Made by a program: the position numbers and the translations under genes
Source: Ralstonia pickettii
GTDB taxonomy: Bacteria; Pseudomonadota; Gammaproteobacteria; Burkholderiales; Burkholderiaceae
NCBI RefSeq assembly: GCF_016466415.2
Contig: NZ_CP066772.2
Coordinates: forward strand, 930,001-994,000
DNA length: 64,000 nt
Direction of reading: 5' to 3'
Shown: one piece after another, positions 7,887 to 18,459 of the stretch
Position numbering within the stretch: the first letter of the stretch is position 1
Layout: each line of letters opens with the position of its first letter
The notes under the pieces: model-generated
Seen by the model: the letters and a program-made list of their open reading frames with translations, nothing else
What the model was told of the DNA's origin: nothing
Databases searched by the model: none

Positions 7887-10800
7887 TCAGCTTCCTTGCG
7901 AATCCAATGCGGGCAGCGGTGCGTCTTTGCTGCGGCCGGCGCGACGCAGGCGCAGCCGGTCGAGCGCCAGGTAGACCACCGGCGTGGTGTAGAGCGTGAG
8001 GATCTGGCTGACCAGCAGCCCGCCGACGATGGAGATGCCCAGCGGCGTACGCAGCTCCGCGCCGTCGCCGTGGCCGAGGGCCAGGGGCAGGGCGCCGAGC
8101 AGCGCAGCCATCGTCGTCATCAGGATCGGCCGGAAGCGCAGTACGCAGGCATGGAAGATTGCATCCGCCGGGCTCATGCCCTGGCTCCGTTCGGCCTCCA
8201 GCGCGAAGTCGATCATCATGATGGCGTTCTTCTTGACGATGCCGATGAGCAGAATCACGCCGATCAGCGCGATGATCGAAAAGTCCGTGTCGGTAATGAT
8301 CAGCGCCAGCAGCGCCCCGACACCTGCCGAGGGCAGCGTAGAGAGAATCGTGATCGGGTGGACGTAGCTCTCATACAGCACGCCCAGCACGATGTAGATG
8401 GTGATGAGCGCAAACAGGATCAGCACCGGCTGACTCGAGAGCGAATCCTGGAACGCCTTGGCGGTGCCCTGGAAGCTTCCATGCACGGAGGACGGCACGC
8501 CGATGCGGTTCATCGCGTCCTGGATGTCCTGCGTGGCACCGGACAGCGATGCCCCCGGCGCGAGGTTGAACGAGATCGTGCTTGCCGCAAACTGCCCCTG
8601 GTGGTTGACCGCCAGCGCCGTGTTGGTGGGCTCGTAGTGCGAGAAGGTCGACAGCGGTACCTGCGCACCCGCCGCCGTGATGACGTAGATGTCCCGCAGG
8701 CCGTCGGGGCTTTGCCAGTACTGCGGCGCGGCTTCCATCACAACGCGGTATTGGTTGAGCGGGTTGTAGATGGTCGATACCTGGCGCTGCCCGAACGCGT
8801 TGTTCAGGGCGTTGTCGATATCGCTCGGGTTGATGCCGAGCGATTTGGCCTTGTCGCGGTCGATGACGAGCGACGTCTGCAGGCCCTTGTCCTGCGTATC
8901 AGTGTTGACGTCCGTCAGCGATTTCACCTGCGTGAGCGCCTGCTTGATCTTCGGATCCCACGCGCGCAGCTCGTTCAGGTCGTCGGCCTGCAGTGTGTAT
9001 TGGTACTGCGCGTTGCTGGCTCGACCGCCGACGCGGATGTCCTGCACCGATTGCAGGAACAGACTCGCGCCGGGTTCACCCGCCAGCTTGCCGCGCAGCC
9101 GGTTGATGATCTGGTCGGCGGACATCCTGCGCTCGGCCAGCGGCTTGAGCTGAATGAACATCTGCCCGGTATTGCGCTGACTGCCGCCCGTAAAGCCCAC
9201 CACATTCTCCACCGCAGGGTCTTGCCGAACGATGGTGATGAAGTCGGTCAGCTTGGTGCGCATCGCCTGGAACGAGATCGACTGGTCCGCCTGGATGAAA
9301 CCGATCACCCGGCCGGTGTCCTGCTGCGGGAAGAACCCCTTGGGCACGATGATGTACAGGTAGACGTTCAGGCACACCGTGGCCAGCAGGATCAGCAGCG
9401 TCAACCAGCTGTGCCGCAGCGCCCATGCCAGCGAGTTGCGGTAGAGGTCGAGCAGGAAGGTGAAGAAGCCTTCGGTCTTGCGGTGAAACCAGCCGTGTTC
9501 TTCCTCGGCGGCGGGCTTGAGCAAGCGCGCACACATCATCGGCGTGGTGGTCAGCGATACCACCAGCGACACCAGGATAGCCACCGACAGCGTCACCGCA
9601 AACTCCCGGAACAGCCGGCCCACGATGCCGCCCATCATCAGCAGCGGAATGAACACGGCGATCAGCGAAAAGCTCATCGACACCACCGTGAAGCCGACCT
9701 CGCGCGCACCCTTGAGCGCCGCCTGCATGGGGCGCATGCCGTTTTCGATGTGGCGCGAGACGTTCTCGAGCACCACGATGGCATCGTCCACGACAAAGCC
9801 TGTCGCCACGGTCAGCGCCATCAGCGAAAGGTTGTCGAGGCTGTAGCCGCACAGGTACATCACCCCGAATGTGCCGATGAGCGAGACCGGCACCGCCACG
9901 CTCGGAATGAGCGTCGCCCGCACGTTGCGCAGGAACAGGAACACCACCATGATCACCAGCGCGATCGACAGCACCAGCGTGCGCTCCACATCCTTGAGCG
10001 AGGCGCGGATGGTGGGCGTGCGGTCCATCATCACATCGAGGTTGATCTGCGCGGGAATGGTGTTGCGCAGGTACGGCAGCACGTCGTTGATGCGGTCGAC
10101 CGTGTCGATGATGTTCGCGCCCGGTTGCCGGCTGATGATGAGCAGCACCGAAGGCTTGCCGTTGGCCGAGCCGTAGTTGCGGATGTCCTGCACGCTGTCA
10201 GTCACCTCGGCCACGTCGGCCAGCCGCACCGGCGACCCTTTGCGCCAGGCGATGATGAGCGACTGGTATTCGACGGCCTTCTTGGCTTGGTCGTTGGCGT
10301 AGATGGTCCAGACACGCTCGCCCGATTCCATCATGCCCTTGGGCTTGTTCGCGTTCGTGCTGGTGATGACGGTGCGCACGGTCTCCATCGAGATGCCGTA
10401 CTTGTTCAGCGCCATCGGGTTCAGCTCGACCCGCACTGCCGGCAGCGAAGCTCCGCCGATGGAGACCTGGCCCACGCCGTTGATTTGCGACAGCTTCTGC
10501 GCAAGGATGGTTGAGGCCGCGTCGTACAACTCGCCGCGCGACTTGGTGTCGGACGTCAGCCCCACGATCATGATCGGCGCATCGGCCGGATTGACCTTGC
10601 GATACGTCGGGTTGCTCGGCAGGCCCGAAGGCAGCAGGCTGCGCGAAGCATTGATGGCCGCCTGCACATCGCGCGCGGCGCCGTCGATGTCGCGCGACAG
10701 ATCGAACTGCAGCGTGATCCGTGACGAGCCGAGCGAGCTGGACGAGGTCATCTCGGTAATGCCCGCGATGCGGCCGAGCGAGCGCTCCAGCGGCGTCGCG

Positions 10801-10988
10801 ACGGTAGCCGCCATGGTCTCGGGGCTGGCACCCGGCAGCGATGCGTTGACCGAGATGGTCGGAAAATCGACCTGCGGCAGCGGGGACACCGGCAGCAGGC
10901 GGAACGCCGCGATACCGGCCAGGGCCACACCGATGGTCAGCAGCGCCGTGGCAACCGGCCGCGCGATGAAGGTGGCGGACAGGTTCAT
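7887..10988 (-). CDS. mdtC: MdtC-like RND multidrug efflux pump subunit
   Basis: The protein has 1033 aa. The start ATG at 10988 overlaps the mdtB stop (ATGA), which rules out longer starts in the same frame. It has the twelve-helix, two-large-periplasmic-loop plan of HAE1/RND pumps, beginning [20 protein letters not shown]. The proton-relay aspartates are present in helix 4 ([14 protein letters not shown]). MdtB and MdtC form a heterotrimer in E. coli that exports bile salts, novobiocin and other compounds through an MFP adaptor and an outer-membrane channel. The similarity and gene order support the same complex here; the substrates are not known. Confidence 0.93.
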   Translation of the reverse strand: MNLSATFIARPVATALLTIGVALAGIAAFRLLPVSPLPQVDFPTISVNASLPGASPETMAATVATPLERSLGRIAGITEMTSSSSLGSSRITLQFDLSRDIDGAARDVQAAINASRSLLPSGLPSNPTYRKVNPADAPIMIVGLTSDTKSRGELYDAASTILAQKLSQINGVGQVSIGGASLPAVRVELNPMALNKYGISMETVRTVITSTNANKPKGMMESGERVWTIYANDQAKKAVEYQSLIIAWRKGSPVRLADVAEVTDSVQDIRNYGSANGKPSVLLIISRQPGANIIDTVDRINDVLPYLRNTIPAQINLDVMMDRTPTIRASLKDVERTLVLSIALVIMVVFLFLRNVRATLIPSVAVPVSLIGTFGVMYLCGYSLDNLSLMALTVATGFVVDDAIVVLENVSRHIENGMRPMQAALKGAREVGFTVVSMSFSLIAVFIPLLMMGGIVGRLFREFAVTLSVAILVSLVVSLTTTPMMCARLLKPAAEEEHGWFHRKTEGFFTFLLDLYRNSLAWALRHSWLTLLILLATVCLNVYLYIIVPKGFFPQQDTGRVIGFIQADQSISFQAMRTKLTDFITIVRQDPAVENVVGFTGGSQRNTGQMFIQLKPLAERRMSADQIINRLRGKLAGEPGASLFLQSVQDIRVGGRASNAQYQYTLQADDLNELRAWDPKIKQALTQVKSLTDVNTDTQDKGLQTSLVIDRDKAKSLGINPSDIDNALNNAFGQRQVSTIYNPLNQYRVVMEAAPQYWQSPDGLRDIYVITAAGAQVPLSTFSHYEPTNTALAVNHQGQFAASTISFNLAPGASLSGATQDIQDAMNRIGVPSSVHGSFQGTAKAFQDSLSSQPVLILFALITIYIVLGVLYESYVHPITILSTLPSAGVGALLALIITDTDFSIIALIGVILLIGIVKKNAIMMIDFALEAERSQGMSPADAIFHACVLRFRPILMTTMAALLGALPLALGHGDGAELRTPLGISIVGGLLVSQILTLYTTPVVYLALDRLRLRRAGRSKDAPLPALDSQGS

Positions 10989-13900
10989 CGCGGCCCGCCA
11001 GATTCGTTGGCACCAGCCGCACCGTGGCGCCGCGCGGCACGGCGCGCGCGCCAGTCGCGTATGCGTGCGCCAAGGTTGTCGAAGGCCAGATAGATGACCG
11101 GCGTGGTGAACAGCGTCAGCACCTGGCTGACCAGCAGGCCGCCCACCATCGTGATGCCGAGCGGCTGGCGCAGCTCGGAGCCCACGCCGGTGCCGAGCAT
11201 CAGGGGCAGGGCGCCCAGCAGCGCGGCCATGGTGGTCATCAGAATCGGGCGGAAGCGCAGCAGACACGCCTGGTAGATGGCGTCGCGCGGAGCCATGCCC
11301 TGATCACGCTCGGCCTCCAGCGCGAAGTCGATCATCATGATCGCGTTCTTCTTGACGATACCGATCAGCAGGATGATCCCGATGATGGCGATGATGCCCA
11401 TGTCCTTGCCCGACACCAGCAGCGAGAGCAGGGCGCCCACGCCGGCCGACGGCAGCGTAGACAGGATGGTCACCGGGTGGATCGTGCTTTCATACAACAC
11501 GCCCAGCACGATGTACATCGTGATGACGGCCGCAAGGATCAGCCACAACTGGTTCGAAAGCGACGCTCGGAACGCCAGCGCTGCGCCCTGGAAACTGGTC
11601 TGCATGCTAGCCGGCAGGCCGATTTCCTCTTCGACTGCATTGATGGTGTCGACCGCCGCGCCCAGCGAGGCACGCGGCGCCAGGTTGAACGAGATGGTTG
11701 CCGCCGGAAATTGGCCCTGATGGTTCACCACGAGCGAGCCCGGCTGTTCCACCACCGTGGCAAACGCGCCCAAGGGAATCTGCTGGCCGCTGCTCGATGC
11801 CACGTGCAGGTCATACAGCGATTGCGGCCCCAGCTGCATCTTCGGGTCCGTTTCGAGCACCACGCGGTATTGGTTCGATTGCGTGAAGATGGTCGAAATC
11901 AGGCGCTGGCCGTAGGCGCTGTACAGCACGCTGTCGACCGCCGCCATCGTGATGCCGTACACGGCCGCCTTGTCGCGGTCGACCTGCACGTAGGCGCGCA
12001 GGCCGTTGTCCTGCAGGTCGCTCGCCACGTCGCGCAGCTCATGGGTCTGCTGCAGGCGTTCAACCAGTTTGGGCACCCACTTCGATAGGTTGTTCGGGTC
12101 CGGGTCTTCCACGGTGAACTGGTACTGCGTGCGGCTGACACGGTCTTCAATCGTCAGGTCCTGCACCGGCTGCATGTACAGCGAGATACCGGCCACCTTG
12201 GCCAGTTCGGGTTGCAGGCGCTGGATGATCTCGGTGGCATCGGCGTCGCGTTCATCCTTCGGCTTGAGGTTGATCAGCATGCGCCCGCTGTTGAGCGTCG
12301 TGTTCACGCCATCCACGCCGATGAACGACGACAGGCTCTCCACCGCAGGGTCTTTCAGCACCACCTCGGCCAGCTTCTGCTGCCGCTCCGCCATGGCCGA
12401 GAACGAAATCGACTGCGACGCATCCGAAATGCCCTGGATGACGCCCGTGTCCTGCACCGGGAAGAAGCCTTTGGGCACCACGACATACAGCAGCCCCGTC
12501 AGCACCAGCGTGCCGATGGCCACCAGCAGTGTCGTCTTCTGCCGGTCAAGCACCCATTGCAGCATGCGGCCGTACCGCGCGATGACGTTGTCGAAGAACG
12601 CGCCCGCAGCGTGATAGAAGCGCGATTGCTCGGCTTCGGGAATGTGCTTGAGCAGGCGTGCGCACATCATCGGCGTGAGCGTGAGCGACACCACGGCCGA
12701 GATCAGGATCGACACCGCCAGCGTGATGGCGAACTCGCGGAACAGCCGCCCCACCACATCGCCCATGAACAGCAGCGGAATCAGCACCGCGATGAGCGAG
12801 AAGGTGAGCGAGATGATCGTGAAGCCGATCTGCTTGGACCCCTTGAGCGCGGCTTCCATCGGCGGGTCACCCTCTTCGATGTAGCGCGCGATGTTTTCGA
12901 TCATGACGATCGCATCGTCCACCACGAAGCCGGTGGCGATGGTCAGCGCCATCAGCGTGAGGTTGTTGATCGAAAAGCCTGCCAGGTACATCACGCCGAA
13001 CGTACCGACCAGCGACAACGGCACCGCCACCGCCGGAATGACCGTGGCCGGCACGTTGCGCAGGAACAGGAAGATCACCATCACGACCAGCGCCACCGCC
13101 AGCATCAGTTCGAACTGCACATCCGATACCGAGGCGCGGATCGTCGTGGTGCGGTCGGTTAGCAGCGATACCTCTACGTTGCCGGGCAGCGTTTCCTTCA
13201 ACTGTGGCAGCAGCGCCTTGGCACGGTTGACCACCTCGATCACGTTGGCGCCAGGCTGGCGTTGCACGTTCAGGATGATGGCGGGGGTGGTGTTGGACCA
13301 GGCGGCCAGCTTGCTGTTTTCGGCGCCGTCAACGATCTGCGCCACGTCGGTCAGGCGGATGGGCGCGCCGTTCTTGTAGGCGACGATCATCTTGCTGTAC
13401 TCGGCGGCCGACTTGAGCTGGTCGTTGGCGTCGATGGTGGAGGCGCGCATCGGGCCGTCGAAGCTGCCCTTGGCCCCATTGACGTTGGCGGTACCGATGG
13501 CGGTGCGGATATCGTCGATCGACAGCCCGAGCGCCGCCAGCGCCGACGTATTGGCCTGGATGCGCACGGCGGGCCGCTGCCCGCCGCTGATGCTGACCAG
13601 GCCAATGCCGGGCAACTGCGACAGCTTTTGCGCGATGCGCGTGTCGACCAGGTCTTCCAGCTTGGGCAACGGCATCGTATTGGAGGTGATCGCCAGCGTG
13701 AGGATCGGCGCGTCGGCCGGATTCACCTTGCTGTAGATCGGCGGCATCGGCAGATCGTTCGGCAGCAGGTTGCCGGCTGCGTTGATGGCCGCCTGCACTT
13801 CCTGCTCGGCAATGTCGAGCGAGAGCGACAGATCGAACTGCAGCGTGATCACCGAGGCGCCGCCCGAGCTGGACGACGTCATCTGTTTCAGGCCGGGCAT

Positions 13901-14119
13901 CTGCCCGAACTGCCGCTCCAGTGGTGCGGTGATGGACGACGTCATCACGTCGGGGCTGGCGCCCGGATACAGCGTCGTGACCTGGATGGTCGGGTAATCG
14001 ACTTCGGGCAGCGCAGAGAGCGGCAGCATCCGATAAGCCACCAGGCCCGAGAGCAGGATGGCGACCATCAACAGCGTGGTCGCCACGGGCCGGAGGATGA
14101 AGATTCGGGAGGGATTCAT
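10985..14119 (-). CDS. mdtB: MdtB-like RND multidrug efflux pump subunit
   Basis: The protein has 1044 aa and is homologous along its whole length to the neighbouring mdtC. It begins [20 protein letters not shown] and carries the helix-4 proton-relay pair ([14 protein letters not shown]). It is an inner-membrane transporter of the RND family and is expected to assemble with MdtC as a hetero-oligomer. The gene lies 57 bases after mdtA and overlaps mdtC by four bases, so translation is probably coupled. Confidence 0.93.
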   Translation of the reverse strand: MNPSRIFILRPVATTLLMVAILLSGLVAYRMLPLSALPEVDYPTIQVTTLYPGASPDVMTSSITAPLERQFGQMPGLKQMTSSSSGGASVITLQFDLSLSLDIAEQEVQAAINAAGNLLPNDLPMPPIYSKVNPADAPILTLAITSNTMPLPKLEDLVDTRIAQKLSQLPGIGLVSISGGQRPAVRIQANTSALAALGLSIDDIRTAIGTANVNGAKGSFDGPMRASTIDANDQLKSAAEYSKMIVAYKNGAPIRLTDVAQIVDGAENSKLAAWSNTTPAIILNVQRQPGANVIEVVNRAKALLPQLKETLPGNVEVSLLTDRTTTIRASVSDVQFELMLAVALVVMVIFLFLRNVPATVIPAVAVPLSLVGTFGVMYLAGFSINNLTLMALTIATGFVVDDAIVMIENIARYIEEGDPPMEAALKGSKQIGFTIISLTFSLIAVLIPLLFMGDVVGRLFREFAITLAVSILISAVVSLTLTPMMCARLLKHIPEAEQSRFYHAAGAFFDNVIARYGRMLQWVLDRQKTTLLVAIGTLVLTGLLYVVVPKGFFPVQDTGVIQGISDASQSISFSAMAERQQKLAEVVLKDPAVESLSSFIGVDGVNTTLNSGRMLINLKPKDERDADATEIIQRLQPELAKVAGISLYMQPVQDLTIEDRVSRTQYQFTVEDPDPNNLSKWVPKLVERLQQTHELRDVASDLQDNGLRAYVQVDRDKAAVYGITMAAVDSVLYSAYGQRLISTIFTQSNQYRVVLETDPKMQLGPQSLYDLHVASSSGQQIPLGAFATVVEQPGSLVVNHQGQFPAATISFNLAPRASLGAAVDTINAVEEEIGLPASMQTSFQGAALAFRASLSNQLWLILAAVITMYIVLGVLYESTIHPVTILSTLPSAGVGALLSLLVSGKDMGIIAIIGIILLIGIVKKNAIMMIDFALEAERDQGMAPRDAIYQACLLRFRPILMTTMAALLGALPLMLGTGVGSELRQPLGITMVGGLLVSQVLTLFTTPVIYLAFDNLGARIRDWRARRAARRHGAAGANESGGPR

Positions 14120-14176
14120 GCCAGCTCGGAACAGAAAACTTCGTCAGGCGAGTGCACGCAATGCACGACTCAGGGC

Positions 14177-15565
14177 TTACGGTTTGGCTGCCAGGGCACT
14201 CGCGGCGGGTGCCGAAGCGCCACCCGGGCCACGGCGATGACGCCCGCCTTGATGGCCTTGGCCGGCGGCGGGTGCGCTTGCAGCAGCGGCACCCGGCTGG
14301 ATCACTTCCACCGGCGAGCCGTCGCGCAGCTTGTCGGCACCGTCAATCACCACGCGCTCGCCCGGCTGCAGGCCTTGCGCCACCGACACGCGCTCACCTT
14401 CGGTCACGCCCAGCTTGACCAGGCGCAGCGCCACCTTGTTGTCTTCGCCCACCACGTAGACGAAGGTGCCCTGCGTGCCGCGCTGGATGGCGGCACCCGG
14501 CACGATCACCACGTCGCGCAGCGTATCCACCCGCATGCGCACGTTCACGAACTGATTGGGGAACAGCATCGCGTTCTGGTTCGGGAACTGCGCACGCAAT
14601 TTGACGGTGCCCGTGGTGTTGTCGATGGTGTTGTCCACCGTCATGAGCACGCCGCGCGCGAGCTGCGTGGTCTGGCCGCGGTCCCACGCTTCCACCGGCA
14701 GCTTGTCGCCGGACTGCAGGCGCGGCATGACCTTGGGCAGGTTGTCTTCGGGAATGGAATAGATGACCGTGATCGGGTCGATCTGCGTGATGACGACGAT
14801 GCCGTTGGTGTCCGACGCATGCACGATGTTGCCCGGATCGACCTGGCGCAAGCCAACCCGGCCAGATACCGGGGCGGTGATGCGCGTGTAGGAGAGCTGC
14901 ACGCGCGCGTTGTCGACGTTGCCCTGGTCCAGCTTGACCGTGCCGTCGTACTGACGCACCAGCGCGGCCTGCGTATCCACCTGCTGCTTGGAGATCGAAT
15001 CCTGCGAGAGCAGCGTCTGATAGCGCTGCAGGTCGAGCTTCGCGTTCTGCAGCAGCGCCTGATCACGCGCAAGCTGACCTTCCGCCTGGGCGAGCTGTGC
15101 CTGATAGGTGCGCGGGTCGACCTCGGCCAGCAGGTCGCCGGCCTTGACGGTCTGGCCTTCGGTAAACGCCAGGCGCACGAGCTGGCCGTCCACGCGTGTC
15201 TTGACCGTCACGTTGTTGACCGGGGTCACGTTGCCGAGCGCCGACAGGACCACGTTGATGTCGCCCTTGACGGCCGTGCCGACCATCACCGGCATGGGCT
15301 TGTTGGCCATGGACGCGCCGCGCCCGCCGGGTCCGCCTGAGCTGCCCGGGCCACCGGCATTGCGATATTTCGCGTGATAGACCGCATAGCAGATCAACAC
15401 CAGGAGAACGATCACCAACCAGATGCCCCAGCGACGGCGCTTGCCGCCCTCGCGCGGGGGCGGCAGCAGCGTCGGAGACACCTCGTGGGGCGTCTCGTTC
15501 CCGTCGTATTGACGGCGACCGGCGTCATCAAACTGGCCGGGCTTCTGGTCCTTGGGATCGGACAT
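14177..15565 (-). CDS. mdtA: MdtA-like membrane fusion protein
   Basis: The protein has 462 aa, started at MSDPKDQKPGQFDDAGRR behind an AGGAA site. About 47 cytoplasmic residues precede a single membrane anchor (WGIWLVIVLLVLICYAVYHA). The rest follows the HlyD/RND adaptor plan: a biotinyl-lipoyl-like half (TRVDGQLVRLAFTEGQTVKAGDLLAEVDP), an alpha-helical hairpin, the second lipoyl half (APVSGRVGLRQVDPGNIV) and a beta-barrel. The C-terminus is glycine/alanine-rich. It links the MdtBC pump to the outer-membrane channel in the periplasm. It is the first gene of the operon and is divergent from an OmpR-type regulator, which is the obvious candidate controller. Confidence 0.93.
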   Translation of the reverse strand: MSDPKDQKPGQFDDAGRRQYDGNETPHEVSPTLLPPPREGGKRRRWGIWLVIVLLVLICYAVYHAKYRNAGGPGSSGGPGGRGASMANKPMPVMVGTAVKGDINVVLSALGNVTPVNNVTVKTRVDGQLVRLAFTEGQTVKAGDLLAEVDPRTYQAQLAQAEGQLARDQALLQNAKLDLQRYQTLLSQDSISKQQVDTQAALVRQYDGTVKLDQGNVDNARVQLSYTRITAPVSGRVGLRQVDPGNIVHASDTNGIVVITQIDPITVIYSIPEDNLPKVMPRLQSGDKLPVEAWDRGQTTQLARGVLMTVDNTIDNTTGTVKLRAQFPNQNAMLFPNQFVNVRMRVDTLRDVVIVPGAAIQRGTQGTFVYVVGEDNKVALRLVKLGVTEGERVSVAQGLQPGERVVIDGADKLRDGSPVEVIQPGAAAASAPAAGQGHQGGRHRRGPGGASAPAASALAAKP

Positions 15566-15819
15566 ATTTGGCGTTCCTGTTCTTAGCAATATGGGGACGA
15601 GCGCACATCATAGCGGGCGGCCGTGCCAGTGAGACCGCAGCTTAAAGGCAACGTCTTTGCGCAGAATTAGTGACGCAGCAGGTTCTATTACGTGAGATTA
15701 CAAACCCGTTGCGGTGTTACCGGGAGAAACAATATGGTGAAAGCGCGCCGGATTCGTGATGGCCACAGTCGCTATCATGAGCACACCTTCCTGCGTGTAC
15801 CAGACACTCCACCAGACAG
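15566..15819. promoter_or_regulatory. Divergent control region of the mdt operon and two-component genes
   Basis: This 254-base spacer must hold the promoters for mdtABC (leftward) and for the response regulator gene (rightward). AT-richer stretches occur near 15640-15690. I found no sequence close enough to the E. coli BaeR box to call. The regulator encoded next door probably binds here, which is an inference from the divergent arrangement. Confidence 0.45.
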
Positions 15820-16548
15820 ATGAGCGGCACCAAGATCCTGGTCGTCGATGACGACGTCGAACTGCGCGACCTCCTGCGCGAATACCTGACCCAGCAGGGC
15901 TTTGCCGTTTCCGTGCTGCATGACGGCGATGGCCTGGCAGCCCGGCTCGAGCGCGAGCGCCCCGCGCTGGTCGTCCTCGACCTGATGATGCCCAAGGTAG
16001 ATGGCCTGTCGGCCCTGCGTGACCTGCGCGCCCGCAACGATGACGTGCCGGTCATCCTGCTCACCGCCCGCAGCGACGAGATCGACCGCATCATCGGCCT
16101 GGAAATCGGCGCCGACGACTACCTCGGCAAGCCGTTTTCGCCACGCGAGCTGCTTGCGCGCATCAACGCCGTGCTGCGCCGACGCCTGGCCGTGCCGGCC
16201 TCCGCACCGGAAGACCGCGACAGCTTCAGCTTCGGCCCGTTCAAGCTCAACTTCCGCATGCGCACGCTGTTTCGCGGCGACAGCGCGCTCTCCATCAGCG
16301 ATACCGAGTTCGCATTGCTCAAGCTGCTGATCGGTCACGCGATGCAGGTGCTCACGCGCGAGCACATCGTCGAGTTGATGTACGGGCCGGGCAGCGGCGT
16401 GTCCGACCGGGGCATCGACGTGCAGATCTGGCGCCTGCGTCGTGTGCTGGAAGAGGACGCCCAGCGCCCCCGCTATATCCAGACCGTGCGCGGCCGCGGC
16501 TACACCTTCGTGCCGGACGAGCGGGAAGAGGTCGATGAAGTTCAATAA
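15820..16548 (+). CDS. OmpR-family response regulator
   Basis: The protein has 242 aa. The receiver domain (about 1-120) has the acidic pocket (DDD at 10-12), the phospho-acceptor Asp54 (VVLDLMMP) and Lys104 (GKPFSP). A C-terminal winged-helix DNA-binding domain follows (about 135-235), ending in the typical RTVRGRGYTFVPDE. The stop codon overlaps the start of the histidine kinase gene by 14 bases, so the two form one operon. It is divergent from mdtABC, and control of that efflux operon is the likely role. It is closer in form to OmpR/RisA than to BaeR, which lies elsewhere in the window. Confidence 0.92.
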   Translation: MSGTKILVVDDDVELRDLLREYLTQQGFAVSVLHDGDGLAARLERERPALVVLDLMMPKVDGLSALRDLRARNDDVPVILLTARSDEIDRIIGLEIGADDYLGKPFSPRELLARINAVLRRRLAVPASAPEDRDSFSFGPFKLNFRMRTLFRGDSALSISDTEFALLKLLIGHAMQVLTREHIVELMYGPGSGVSDRGIDVQIWRLRRVLEEDAQRPRYIQTVRGRGYTFVPDEREEVDEVQ

Positions 16549-17830
16549 GATCCGCCCTAGATTCGACACGCTGTTCGGCCGGTTGGCCGTGCTGATCGTG
16601 GTGGTGCTCGTGCTCAGCCATTTCTCGTGGCTGGGCGTGCTGCGTGCGGAGCGGCGCGAGCGACAGTTCCAGGCGTCGGTAGACCAGATGGCGTTCCAGC
16701 TGCAGGCCTTCCAGGCGGCGATGGACGGTCATTTGAAGGTCAAGCTGCCGGATCTCGTGACCGAAACCGCCGACCCGCCTGCGGGCGATGCTTCCTCGGC
16801 CTCGGATAAGTCTGCGGAGTTGGTCCGTCAGCTTGCGCGCCGCTTGCCTTCCGATACGCAGTTGCGACTGGAAGCCGGCCCCACGCCGCGCGTGTTTGTG
16901 CGCTTTCCGCAGCGCAACAAGTGGATTGCCATGCCGCTGGTGTGGGTGCATGCCCCGCCCACCATCTCGGCCGTCGTGCCTGGCGTGATGGTGGTGCTGG
17001 CGATTGCGATTGCGTTCTCGCTGTTTGCGGCGTGGCAGATCCAGCGCCCCGTGCGCGAGCTGGCCGATGCAGCCGGTGCGCTGGCGCGCCGTCGATACGT
17101 GCCGCCGCTTAAGGAGCGCGGCCCGTACGAGCTTCGCCAGTTGACCGAGCAGTTCAACCATATGGCGGCAGACCTGTCGGCCACCGACGAAGAGCGCAAC
17201 ACCATGCTTGCCGGCATTGCGCACGATCTGAAGACGCCGCTGTCACGCCTGCGCCTGCGCGCCGAAATGCTCGCCGACCAGAAAGCCGGCGCCGGTATCG
17301 AGCGCGATGTCGAGTCCATGTCGGCCATCGTCGAGCAGTTTCTCGCCTATGCGCAAAGCGGCGACAGTGAGGCGCGAGAGGTGTCGGTCGACCGTCATCT
17401 GCGCGGCCTGGTGCAGCCGTTTGCCGAACAGGGCAAGCATGTCGCGCTCGATCTGCATGCGGGGGACCGCTTCCGCCTCAAGCCGACCCATCTGGAGCGC
17501 ATCGTGGTCAACCTGCTCGACAACGCGTTCGCGTATGGCGCCGAGCCTGTCAACGTGCGCACGTCGGCGGACGAGACCGGCTACACGCTGACGGTGGAAG
17601 ACCACGGCGCGGGCATCCCCGTTGCCGACTTTGATCGCGTCATGCGGCCCTTTGTGCGCCTGGACCCCGCGCGCGGCGGCAATGCGCATTGCGGGCTCGG
17701 CTTGGCAATTGTCGATCGCCTGGTGCGTCATCTGGGCGGCGATCTCACAGTCGGGCCGACGGCCGCGGATGCGCCATCGCCGGGTTTCCGGGTCACCATG
17801 CGGTTTCCGGTCTCGACCGCGGCGGCCTGA
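16535..17830 (+). CDS. EnvZ-like sensor histidine kinase
   Basis: The protein has 431 aa from ATG 16535, which lies inside the end of the regulator gene. Longer in-frame starts are unlikely. There are two membrane helices (about 14-34 and 147-165) with a periplasmic loop of roughly 110 residues. HAMP ([16 protein letters not shown]), HisKA with His230 (AGIAHDLKTPLSRLR) and an ATPase domain (NLLDNAF, GAGIP, GLGLAI) follow. The D-L-K-T form of the H-box and the short ATPase domain are EnvZ-like. It should phosphorylate the regulator encoded just upstream in response to an envelope signal. Confidence 0.92.
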   Translation: MKFNKIRPRFDTLFGRLAVLIVVVLVLSHFSWLGVLRAERRERQFQASVDQMAFQLQAFQAAMDGHLKVKLPDLVTETADPPAGDASSASDKSAELVRQLARRLPSDTQLRLEAGPTPRVFVRFPQRNKWIAMPLVWVHAPPTISAVVPGVMVVLAIAIAFSLFAAWQIQRPVRELADAAGALARRRYVPPLKERGPYELRQLTEQFNHMAADLSATDEERNTMLAGIAHDLKTPLSRLRLRAEMLADQKAGAGIERDVESMSAIVEQFLAYAQSGDSEAREVSVDRHLRGLVQPFAEQGKHVALDLHAGDRFRLKPTHLERIVVNLLDNAFAYGAEPVNVRTSADETGYTLTVEDHGAGIPVADFDRVMRPFVRLDPARGGNAHCGLGLAIVDRLVRHLGGDLTVGPTAADAPSPGFRVTMRFPVSTAAA

Positions 17831-17936
17831 TCGCCCGATCGTCCGACTGACATACGGGCGTGCGTTTGCGTAAGCTATCCTAGGCGAGGCAAGCACGCTT
17901 GTTGCGTGCGCTCACCAGAACTCCGGGAGGAAACGC

Positions 17937-18374
17937 ATGAAACGCGCTGTCTGTCTCGTCAAGGATGCTGGCCAGGCCCGCATGACCGCCGCCGTTGCCG
18001 CGTGTTTGTTGGCGATGGGTCTGGCGGCTTGCTCGTCGCCGATGCCTCCGTGGGAGCCGCCGCGCACGATCATCCAACCCGCACCCCCGCCGCCGAGGCC
18101 CGCACCCGCGCCGCCTACCCCGCTGCCACCGGCGCCTGCCATGCAGCCGGCGCCCGCCCAGCCGCCGGCCTACGCGCCCCCGCCTGCCGGCGACACCGAA
18201 CCGCCACGCGCAACGCCCGGCATGGCGAATCCGGCATCCACGTATTGCCTGCAGCGCGGCGGTCAGCTTGAGTTTTCCACGCGCGCCAATGGCGCCGAAG
18301 TGGGAACCTGCGTCAGCCCCGGCGGCGACGAATGCGAGGAATGGGCGTTCCTGCGCGGCAGTTGTACGTGGTGA
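17937..18374 (+). CDS. Proline-rich DUF333 lipoprotein
   Basis: The protein has 145 aa, and a strong GGGAGG site precedes the ATG. The signal peptide ends in a lipobox (GLAAC) at about residue 32. About 50 residues that are mostly proline and alanine follow, probably a flexible periplasmic spacer. The C-terminal 45 residues match the DUF333 pattern: NPASTYC...GG...GTCVSPGGDECEEWAFLRGSC, with four cysteines that may form disulfides. Its role is unknown; some DUF333 proteins have been annotated as hemolysin-like without firm evidence. It lies downstream of the two-component genes but has its own signals. Confidence 0.85.
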   Translation: MKRAVCLVKDAGQARMTAAVAACLLAMGLAACSSPMPPWEPPRTIIQPAPPPPRPAPAPPTPLPPAPAMQPAPAQPPAYAPPPAGDTEPPRATPGMANPASTYCLQRGGQLEFSTRANGAEVGTCVSPGGDECEEWAFLRGSCTW

Positions 18375-18401
18375 GTGCCGGCAGTCGCCGCAGGTAATGA
18401 A

Positions 18402-18431
18402 AAGGGCCGCAGATGTTGCGGCCCTTCTTGC
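18402..18431. terminator. Bidirectional rho-independent terminator
   Basis: The perfect stem AAGGGCCGCA (18402-18411) pairs with TGCGGCCCTT (18417-18426) around a 5-base loop. T-rich ends follow on the plus strand and flank the stem on the minus strand. It sits between the convergent DUF333 and ArnT-like genes. Confidence 0.9.
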
Positions 18432-18459
18432 TTGGGGGATGCGATTGGTTTGGAGAGGC

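Noticed and set aside
7851..10514. Very long open frame on the plus strand opposite mdtC
   Set aside because: It is the antisense shadow of a GC-rich RND pump gene; the product is repetitive Arg/Gln/His-rich sequence with no fold, and the opposite strand has a complete known protein. The same applies to the long antisense frames at 13262-15340, 26571-28898, 31806-34253 and 33881-35704.
15566..15819. BaeR binding site upstream of mdtA
   Set aside because: No stretch was close enough to the E. coli BaeR box to support a call; control by the adjacent two-component pair is more likely.
16442..16534. Longer N-terminus for the EnvZ-like kinase
   Set aside because: The extra part lies wholly inside the regulator gene in another frame; the ATG at 16535 directly precedes a normal membrane anchor.
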